64,000 bases of DNA from Gerris lacustris (taxonomy: Eukaryota; Arthropoda; Insecta; Hemiptera; Gerridae). The notes under the pieces were generated by a model. That model was not told the origin of the DNA and ran no database searches. It was given only the letters and a program-made list of their open reading frames with translations. The stretch spans positions 5,704,001-5,768,000 of the forward strand of contig OX578280.1 of assembly GCA_951217055.1 (NCBI GenBank). The letters run 5' to 3'. Below are positions 56,406-64,000 of this stretch, piece after piece (positions within the stretch are counted from its first letter, which is position 1; each line of letters starts with the position of its first letter). Position numbers and translations under genes: made by a program.

Positions 56406-56552
56406 AGCCTAAGAGAAATGACCCTGAGGCAGATGAGGAGGATTACATAAGAAAAAAGTATCTTGGTTACGAAGGAGTTGAGGTCCGACGTTTCGCTTCC
56501 TCTACTGGAAGCATCTTCAGGGGTGTGGTGCATCGTGATGTTGACTCGAAGC
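56406..56552 (-). repeat. CTGAAGATG-hairpin-CGAAACG motif
   Basis: On the minus strand 56523-56485: cctgaagatgCTTCC-agtaga-GGAAGcgaaacgtcgg. A perfect 5-bp stem sits between two constant boxes. Related motifs are in the Penelope 3' region (46426) and in both arms of the foldback at 46672. Confidence 0.75.
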
Positions 56553-56712
56553 AAACACAAGATATACAGACGACTGGAGGGAAGAACGGCGTAATTATAC
56601 TTGTTCCCTAGACCGTAGATTGTACCTGTATTTTCCAGGAGTTTCTTTATCCAGGTACAATCTACGGTCTAGGAAACCAGTATAAATACGCCGTTCTCCT
56701 CTCCAGTCGTCG
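56553..56712. repeat. Foldback, ~65-bp arms
   Basis: tacagacgactggagggaag ... gtagattgtacctg / caggtacaatctacggtc ... ctccagtcgtcgtgtta, loop of about 20 bases. A short (TA)n follows. Confidence 0.88.
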
Positions 56713-57477
56713 TGTTATATATATATATCGTGTTGCAAATTCTACAATTGACTCTTATAAAGAGAAGTAGTTCAAAATATTGAATAACTTATAATATTTG
56801 AGAAGATAACACTAGAACAGACTAAGAAACCAACTAATAAACATTAAATGAAATAATTTACGAAGTTTGAAATTATTAGAACAATGGTCCTTTGGGCCGG
56901 ATGAGAACCAGCGACCTATTGGATTGGTCTTCTTTTATATATTAAGCGATTTCAGCTTTGTGATCAATAAAAACTATTTTATTTGATTAAAACGAGCAAA
57001 AGATAAAAAGGAAAAAAAATATATTTTCAATTTTTGCTTACTTTTTGATAAAAACATTATTTTGCACGAATGGTTTTAAACCCAGGTTAAAGAAATTATT
57101 TGGAAAAGGAAATACAATCTTAGAGGGTAAAAAGTTTTCATTTAGTAAAGAGAATTTTCCACAAAAAAACTGCTTACTTTTAAGTTTGCTCTTTTGTCCC
57201 TCATTCAACTGATTAGAGGGAAAAGCGGTCACTTCGGAAAACAAACGGGGTGAAATTGATTAAAAGTTTTGGCTTTTGAAAAGTCTGAATGGTGACTGGA
57301 ATACAGAATCTATTTAAACTGAAAGACAGTTCGATGTTTATTGAATAACCCTTTTTCGGTATTAAAGTTTAAAACTGTGTCCACTTCAATATGTTCTTTG
57401 TTTTATTACCAGCAATTCAACTTAACTTTAATAAATCAAATTATCAGATACATCATAGTTTTTTTGTCATATTTTAA
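56713..57477. other. Spacer, nothing recognised
   Basis: A 68-codon minus frame (57038-57244) has no recognisable family. Confidence 0.45.
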
Positions 57478-58430
57478 TCTATAAGGCATCGCGTGGTTCT
57501 ATCATTGATGCGAGCGTGTAGTAATAAATATAATCATAATGGTAATGGTTAGACGAGAAGGCTGAACCACTTGTTCGAACAAAGCAATCAGGCCACACTG
57601 GACCCATTTTACTCACCCCGTGGTGGAGAGTTCCAGCCACTTCCCACATCATACCTCTACATTTGAACCGCCGAAGCGAGTATGGTGTGGTCATTAGTGA
57701 GCTATATAAGCGTGCGTCAAAGCGTGGGGGGTAAGAGTGCCCCATAGGGATGTCCCTCGCCCTGCTCTGTCCGCGATTCATAGATGCAATTCAGAGTACC
57801 ATGGCACGGGATCGAACCCACGACCTCGATTTGCCTCACAAATATAATCATAATCATCATGATGAGTTGAGTTGAGTAGTGAGGGAGCCACCCGGCATTC
57901 TTACTATTCCAATAAATACACGCTTCGGGAATCTCCTTTTCAACTATTATAAAATGTAACTTTCACTACGCAAAAACTTCTGCTTGTATCAAGTTTAAAT
58001 TTTACTTGCCTGTTTCAACTGTAGGTACTTTAGACGATGTTAATGAAGTTTTATTAAAATCGTCACGTTAGAACTTAATATATATGTAAAAACGTTGTAT
58101 TCTCTATTTTAAACGTTTAGAGTTGAGGCCCTTCTTTAATAGATTCGACGATCTTTATCATTTCATAGCGGTGTCGGTGTTGGTTTTACTGAAAAAAATT
58201 CATCATCGAATAGATGATGATTTTTTCCCCGTCCTGAAATTCCATATGAAGTTCACGTTTACGCGAGCGTTGCGCGCGACCACTTGGACTGATCACGTCT
58301 CATGAACTTAGCCTTAGAATTAGTGAAAAGAACACGAATACCAAATTTCGACCAAATCGTTTAACTTTTACTCAAGTTATCATCGGACACTTAAACGTTA
58401 CTGACAGACGCGAGCTTCAAGCTTGAAATA
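57478..58430 (-). repeat. Repeat I, second copy, with SINE insertion
   Basis: Collinear with 3353-4127 (catcgcgtggttctatcattg, ctccttttcaactattataaaatgta, gcggtgtcggtgttggttttactg, cgtttacgcgagcgttgcgcg, aagttatcatcggacac). The right end lacks the (GACA)n tract. Confidence 0.85.
57541..57839 (-). mobile_element. SINE with 15-bp target duplication, 5'-truncated
   Basis: A 299-bp insert flanked by identical AAATATAATCATAAT (57526-57540, 57840-57854). On the minus strand it starts gaggcaaatcgaggtcgtgg and then has a tRNA B box, GGTTCGATCCC. The A box is missing, consistent with 5' truncation. The rest (gcggacagagcagggcgagg, atgggtccagtgtggcctg) is a unique SINE body. The repeat I copy at 3353 lacks it, serving as the empty site. 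Confidence 0.9.
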
Positions 58431-59568
58431 ATGCAGGTAGTTTACCAAATGATGTAATAAGCTACAATTTTTATTTTAGCTTCGATTCTATTCTTAAAAA
58501 GACGATAAAAAAGTACCAATTTTTTAAAGGCAATTCTGAAAAAGTATTTATTCTGCGCATTTCTTATCAGTATTAGACTACCAACTTTTAGTTTCCGCAG
58601 TAAAGAACGTTTTGAGGAAGGTTGTTACTATTTTTAAAAATTTTCAAACGTTATATAAATATTATTTGTACACAATTTCAATATTATTAAATAATAATAA
58701 TAATAATGATAAATTCTTTATTTCCGTTTTATACATGTCCATAGTAACAATTAATATTCAGATAAAGCAACGAAAACGAGAGTCTTAAATAGCCATTATA
58801 GGCTAGAGCGAAGACTCTATCTAGCTCTGGTACACATTAAAATTAAATTAAAACATTAAATTCGTAGAATAGTGTATCTATTAGAGTAGTATTTAAGTTA
58901 TAGCTCCAACAATAATAATTTATGCTTTCATTTTCTTGTTTTTTTTTAATCTAAAGAGAAATTGATTAAATATTTTCCCTAGATAAAAAAAATATAAATA
59001 GAGTTAGGATGAAAGAAGCTCGAAAAAATCGAGTTTAAGTCTGTGTTCAAAAAAGGGAGAAATAAGCTAACGGAAGAGGAAGAAGGTAACGGAAGAGGAA
59101 GAAGCAGAGATAGCTGGCATAAAGGAAATATGGTGGGAGTTTAGTAGAAATGGGGGTGTAAAGACGGGGGGGGGGGGGGGGTCTTTACCTCCCCCCAAAC
59201 TGACGGTGAGATAGGGGCGAAAATCGGGGCTGATGTACAAGGGCACATAAATATCCTCTAGCTGGGACAACGAAGATTTTGTGCCCTGTCATAGGGCCAA
59301 CATTGGGCCCAACGTAAATAAATCTTCACAGATTGCAGCCACAGTAACTAGCAAACTAGGGACCTTCTGTGTATAACACTTGACTCTTGGTACGCCAGAG
59401 AAATAAATCTTTTACGGATAAAATCTCAACAAAGAAATCCATTACCTAATAACAAAGTTTTCTGACACACTCTAAAAAGTTTAGAATTCGTTTCTACAAA
59501 TCATTTCAACTGAAGTTCGGGAAACTATATTTCACGACTCAAATCAAGACTGGAAACAATTTTAATCC
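58431..59568. other. Spacer with microsatellite and G-run
   Basis: (AAT)n at 58691-58708 and an ~18-G run at about 59165. No gene recognised. Confidence 0.5.
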
Positions 59569-59835
59569 TTTTTCACTTTCTCATATAAAGAGAAAGTGTC
59601 GAGATGGCGCGAAAATTGAATTTTGAGATTGACAAAATTTTAAACAAACACGCTAGTCGTGCGTTAAAGTGAAGAATTCTTCTTTTTTTCCGCACTAGGG
59701 CGGAAAAGAAAGAAGAATTATGAACGTGCATGCGCAATGAATAACAACTACGAAAAGAATCACTTTCTACGCATCTAAACAGAGATAGAATGTTTATATT
59801 TCATATCAATCGTAGATAAAGAAATAAATTAATTG
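59569..59835. repeat. Repeat A end fragment (A7) and repeat J copy 2
   Basis: tttttcactttctcatataaagagaaag to about 59632 is the first ~65 bp of repeat A. From about 59640 to 59835 the sequence is the inverse of 2470-2690, with the hairpin gaagaattcttct...agaagaattat now imperfect. Confidence 0.8.
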
Positions 59836-59868
59836 ACGTGTGACAGCCAGATTTGTTTACACTTGTGT

Positions 59869-60745
59869 CCTACAGTCAGATTATTTAAAGTTTTGACTTT
59901 TGACAGCGCGGGAAAATCCGTGGGGAGCCAATGAGAAGTCAGGATTTTGAATTCTAGAAGGTCGGGCTAACTAGACAAACAAAAATGTCACCGGCCCCAC
60001 CCCTCCTACAGGCCTAGTGACTTTTATTTTTTCTTCATGTAGGTTGGCCAATCTAAGGCGGCTTTCACACCGAAGTAGCAAGTCGCAGGATTAGGGTTGG
60101 GACATCGATAGGCAAACATCGATATTTTCGATACATCGAAAGAACAAACATCGATGTTAGCCAAAACATCGAAAGAAAACATCGATGTTTCGAATCCATT
60201 TTCAAAAAATCTCTTCTTTTCGTCCCCGATTTTCGTTTTCGTCCATTTTTTAGGCTGCTATCTTTTCGATGTTTCAGGAAAACATCGATGTTGACCGATA
60301 CATCGAAAGAACAAACATCGATGTTAGCCAAAACATCGAAAGAAAACATCGATGTTTCGAATCCACTTTCAAAAACAAAAAATCTCTTCTTTTCGACCCC
60401 GATTTTCGTTGTCGTCCATTTTTTAGGCTGCAATCTTTTCGATGTTTCAGGAAAACATCGATGTTGACCGATACATCGAAAGATCAACATCGATGTTAAA
60501 CATCGATTTTTTAAAGTCCGATATATCGATGTTTTCGATACATCGACATCGATGTCCCAACCCTACGCAGGATGCAAGTGCGACGTGCATCCTCGGTGTG
60601 TAAGCTCTCGTTCAGTTATACAGTCCGGTGTTGTTTAAGTGGCATGCATCTTGCCACCAGGACGCATGCATCCTGCGACTTGCTACTTCGGTGTGAAAGC
60701 CGCCTAAGTATCAAAAGTCAAAACTTTAGATAATCTGACTGTAGG
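59869..60745. repeat. Outer inverted repeat interrupted by a Harbinger-type MITE
   Basis: cctacagtcagattatttaaag / cttta-ataatctgactgtagg, 35-bp arms (59869-59903, 60711-60745) with one mismatch. The right arm is directly beside the MITE, so the MITE inserted at that boundary. Confidence 0.85.
60057..60704. mobile_element. Harbinger-type MITE with perfect 35-bp termini and a CATCGATG core
   Basis: GGCGGCTTTCACACCGAAGT... and its perfect complement (60057-60091, 60670-60704) are flanked by TAA (60054-60056, 60705-60707). The core is a ~165-bp tandem duplication saturated with aacatcgatgtt palindromes (60105-60545). Frames of 76-141 codons on both strands follow from this repeat and are not genes. 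Confidence 0.9.
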
Positions 60746-60841
60746 TATCGGTTTAATATTTCTGCATCGGAACTTCTTTACTTGTACTCATTTTTCTATT
60801 CTTACCGTCCCCTGCACGGGGGCATATCGATGGCTCGGTTT

Positions 60842-61040
60842 AGATTCGGTGTTGGCGAGATACGTTGTACAAAGATTTGCCCTTTTATAGGTTCAAGATC
60901 AGCTGTCTAGTTGGTTGTCATTTATATGAAGTAAATAAATTCGGAACTATTTTTTTTCCCTAACATTATATATAACAATAACAATTATATTATCAACACT
61001 ACACAATATGATTCAACAGAAAATTTAAAAACCTAGTAAA
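60842..61040 (-). repeat. Repeat C fragment (copy 3)
   Basis: The complement of about 35450-35690: acgttgtacaaagatttgcc, cagctgtctagttggttgtc, gaagtaaataaattcggaac. Confidence 0.8.
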
Positions 61041-61074
61041 TAAAAGGTTATTTTTATCTTGTAATTATTTTATA

Positions 61075-61430
61075 TAATCACCCCCATTCTCAACGCACTT
61101 TGCTCAAGGTTTCGGAAGTGCCTGTAACCCTCGTAAAAAAAAATATTTTGGCTAAAATCTAATTCACTGTCACAGCACTGTTATGGTGTTCATTGCTATT
61201 GAACTTTGTCCCTTTGAGAAAGTTCTTAGTTCTCCTGCGGTCCAAAAATGTAGTAATCACTCGGAGGTCAGGGCTATAGGGTGGGTGTAGAAGAACCCGA
61301 ACCCAGATACTTTCAATTCCAAAGAAACGACGTGGGTTGTTATCGAACGGCTACATTATCCACCACGACAATGCACGCCCTTGTACAGCCGCATTAACCA
61401 ATGAGATGCTTGAAAAGCTAATATTTAAAC
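61075..61430. pseudogene. Mariner transposase remnant with an internal inversion
   Basis: On the plus strand, 61340-61430 encodes GYIIHHDNARPCTAALTNEM, the HDNARPH block with the second catalytic Asp. The minus strand from about 61345 to 61080 encodes VLLHPPYSPDL, then RTKNFLKGTKFNSNEHHNSA and FYEGYRHF, the block that normally follows it in the same direction. The two neighbours are in opposite orientation, so a segment has been inverted after decay began. Confidence 0.85.
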
Positions 61431-61454
61431 TCTCTCTGTGCTGCCCCTTTTAAT

Positions 61455-61756
61455 TTATATATTTTAATTTAAATCAAATTAAAATTATTATTAACTACGG
61501 GAAACAGACAGAGAAAAATACATTCCAGCGCTGGGATTTGAACCACAGGCCTCTATATTTCCAGTATAGCGCTCTACCAACTAAGCTACGCAGGAGAATG
61601 ATTTTCTCTGACGTTAATGATACGTTGTCCCGAATTTAAGCTTTCAATTTTCCACAAATCAGAGAAGTCAACATTAATGACATAGAACTAGACCGAGAAA
61701 TAACGCTTATAATTATAAAGTACCCAATTAGTACCTGTACCTAGTACAATCAATTA
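61455..61756 (-). repeat. Repeat K copy with tRNA-like core (61523-61596)
   Basis: Same flanks and core as 11412 and 13909: A box TAGCTTAGTTGG, anticodon loop CTGGAAA, B box GGTTCAAATCC. It continues through taacgcttataattataaagtac. Confidence 0.75.
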
Positions 61757-61989
61757 GAAATTCATATTTTACGATTTTGGTAGTATTCATACTGCGGAAA
61801 GATTACATTTTAATTTAAATCAAATTATAATTATTATTATTAACTACGGGAAACAGACAGAGAAAAATACTGTATTTTGGAATTTTTCTCTGTCTGTTTC
61901 CCGTAGTTTATAATAATTATAATTTGCTTTAAATTCAAATTTAATCTTTCCGTAGTATGAAAACTACCAAAATCGTAAAATATGAATTT
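61757..61989. repeat. Foldback of repeat K flanks, ~105-bp arms
   Basis: Left arm attcatattttacgattttgg ... gggaaacagacagagaaaaat; right arm ttctctgtctgtttcccgtag ... cgtaaaatatgaat. The tRNA-like core is absent, leaving only the two flanks facing each other. Confidence 0.9.
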
Positions 61990-62016
61990 ATATATTTTTT
62001 AAAAAATTAAGCTTCT

Positions 62017-62352
62017 GTAGGGGTGATAAATTATTCAATCGTACTTTACTTAAAAAAAGTGAAATTTCATCCATTTATTGGGATATTCTCAAACCAGATA
62101 GGAGTTGATCCGATGTATAACATCTAATATTCTTCTTTCTAAGCCATTTTCTTAGATTGATTCTTTAGGAAAATGAATAATAGCTTAGGAGGTCAAATGT
62201 AGCTAAATCAACAATCTAAGAAAATAGCTGAGAAACAAGAAGTAGATCTCATACATCGGATCAACTCCAATCTGGGTTTAGAATATCCCAAACAAAGGAT
62301 AAAATATTACCTTTTTAAAGAAAAGTAAAATTGAATAATTTATTTCCCCTGG
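62017..62352. repeat. Foldback, ~150-bp arms
   Basis: gataaattattcaat, ttattgggatattct, ggagttgatccgatgta and aatctaagaaaat occur in mirrored order on both sides of about 62193. Confidence 0.88.
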
Positions 62353-63204
62353 ATATTCTTTTTTTTTAAATATTAAAATTTGAGGTTCTTCCACATCCAC
62401 CTGACAATAAACCTGACCAGGTTCCGAGTGATTACTACATTTTTGATAAATAATAATTGATAAATTGTTAAGGAATAAATCTGTAGTCAAATCCAAAAAG
62501 GCGTTAAGTCAAAAAATTCAACTTTTCAGATGAGCAAAAACAAACTATGAACAATTCTCTAAAACAAAATTGTGAATACTTACAGATTATGTAATGCAAT
62601 CCTGATCCTCTTTAAAGTATACTGTGTAGGATCCAAAAGCTTAGATCATTATTCCTTCAACACACAGCTACGTGTTATCAAAAGTTTGGGGAAAAAAACC
62701 ACGTCAACCCCTTTGGACCACATTGTTGACTGACTTAACTCCTTTGGATCAAAATTCGTAAAATTTAAGATGGTTTATAATAATTTGTATGTTGTTTATT
62801 TATAGAGTATTATCAGCATTAATAAGCTAGAAGAACTGTTATTTAAATTCTATATTAAGTATATTTTAATAACCAACCACCCTAGTTTGATTATATTACA
62901 ACAGCATGAAGGTGTTGAATGACATACATGCGTATAAGGAGACTTATGCTCTATATACTAAAATCAGATATCTCATCAGAGAATGCACAAAGGCGTTAAA
63001 TTTACTTAAACCCTTTATACTTGGCTCTACATACATGTTACAAACTTAACACTTATGTATTAAGCTCGATATTTTATTAACAAAACAGCTATTAACAAAA
63101 CTATTATTACCATTCTGTAGATAATTTTTCGCTGACTTCAAAAAGTGAATACATTTATTTTTTGTTTACTTTTTTTGCCTTGACATTTTTTAATCAACGC
63201 CTCT
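62353..63204. other. Spacer, nothing recognised
   Basis: No supported gene or repeat family. Confidence 0.45.
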
Positions 63205-63880
63205 TTGGTTTTGACCTCAGAGTAAGGAAGGGGTAGAGGGAGCAATGCGATTTGAAAAGTGGTTCATTATGCGACACCCCTATACTAAACCTCTCTAAAG
63301 TTCTATCCGCACTAAATTGACAACAGCACGATCACGTGGTCACTGGTCCTTGTCTTATTGGTCTATTCCTTGTCCTTACGTGCCGCCCACGAACGCTTGT
63401 CAACAAAACCTTTACACCTCTTGTGCTTTGTTTGATTGTTTTATTATCGAAATGTCAAATACGGCAAAATATCAAATATTTAAGAGAAAAATCTGATGTG
63501 ATTTCTTTAGAAGACGATTTTTTTTTGTATAAGATTGCTTTTGGTTATCTAGGAACTGGAACTATTACATGTTATTAACAACGTAACTGCCTTTAGATAA
63601 TTAATTCGGTTAACAACAAACACTAAAGTACATATGTATTTATAAAGAAAACTATTAAAATTTTAAATGCCGTAAGAAAATATCACATTATACTTATCCT
63701 TATCAACTGACATCAGATAAATTTCGAGTTTTTATCGAGTTATCGATACTGTTTCACCAAACTGCCGCTTGGGAGGTTTAGTATAGGGGTGTCACAGTTC
63801 GGGGTGAACCAGTTTTTGAGACCCAGATTGAATAGCATTGTTACCTCTACCCCTTCCTTACTCTGAGGTTTTGACGACAA
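63205..63880. repeat. Foldback, ~100-bp arms, ~470-bp spacer
   Basis: ggttttgacctcagagtaagg, aggggtagagg, gacacccctatactaaacctc on the left and their complements at 63767-63880. The spacer contains the ~85-bp repeat shared with 39446-39530 and a small plus frame (63336-63578) of no known family. Confidence 0.85.
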
Positions 63881-64000
63881 AAATTGTCTGAATATTTGCA
63901 GCTCGTCTAGTTTCAGATTATGACTAATGAACATGTAGGTGAAGCTCCTCTTAAGTTAAATAATTAAGAGGATCGAACATATGACTAAATCAATATACAG
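63881..64000. other. Right edge, nothing recognised
   Basis: Short unassigned sequence. Confidence 0.5.

Noticed and set aside
60065..60490. 141-codon minus-strand frame
   Set aside because: It is produced by the CATCGATG palindromic repeat in the MITE core.
1..64000. CRISPR array
   Set aside because: The tandem arrays have repeats with near-identical neighbours and no unique spacers, no cas-like genes are present, and the DNA is eukaryotic.

Overview
This is AT-rich, non-coding animal DNA, most likely from an insect or another arthropod with a repeat-rich genome. The evidence is the set of element types: Tc1/mariner-like transposase remains, hAT-type and PIF/Harbinger-type elements with clean target duplications, a Penelope-like retroelement with a GIY-YIG endonuclease, a 5'-truncated LINE, and three eukaryotic tRNA-Lys(CTT) genes ending in T-runs. 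I see no host protein-coding gene, rRNA gene or CRISPR array. The species cannot be named from the sequence. The only RNA genes judged probably functional are the three tRNA-Lys genes (17150-17222, 19691-19763, 22627-22699, all on the minus strand).

Layout. 0-5 kb: a 55-bp satellite, then fragments of dispersed repeats. 5-10 kb: dispersed repeat B interrupted by repeat E, a mariner C-terminal fragment, and a Harbinger-type element (7409-9614) with a hAT-type element nested in it (7669-9249). 10-16.4 kb: foldback repeats, a hairpin array, and tRNA-like repeats (family K). 16.4-23.4 kb: the tRNA-Lys cluster between two more hAT-type elements, one of which carries a 1-kb palindrome. 23.6-27.2 kb: a LINE inserted into repeat A. 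27.4-30 and 40.8-42.1 kb: two copies of a composite element (H) carrying expanded GC-rich tandem arrays. 31.5-34.5 kb: a 3-kb long-inverted-repeat element holding decayed cysteine-rich coding sequence. 35-40 kb: repeats C and D, a LINE scrap and a 74-bp satellite. 42-47 kb: a palindrome and a Penelope-like element broken up by repeats A, C and D. 47.8-53.4 kb: a TTAA-flanked element, a deleted Harbinger element, and a mariner-derived giant foldback. 53.5-58.4 kb: repeats B, G (with 5S rRNA-like sequence) and I, plus a SINE with a 15-bp target duplication. 58.4-64 kb: further foldbacks, a Harbinger-type MITE and a rearranged mariner remnant.

Two themes stand out. First, at least seven unrelated-looking repeat families (A, B, D, E, G, H, I) share one layout. 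Each has a terminal hairpin X-gap-X', then a GTCT-rich or TG-rich run, then a recurring phrase around GAAATTTGGCA, and a second copy of X' at the far end. A and E also carry a tRNA-type B box, and G carries a 5S rRNA-like segment. Second, long inverted repeats are very dense: more than a dozen, from 46 bp to 3 kb. Nested insertions give a relative order of events, and in two cases an internal empty-site control.
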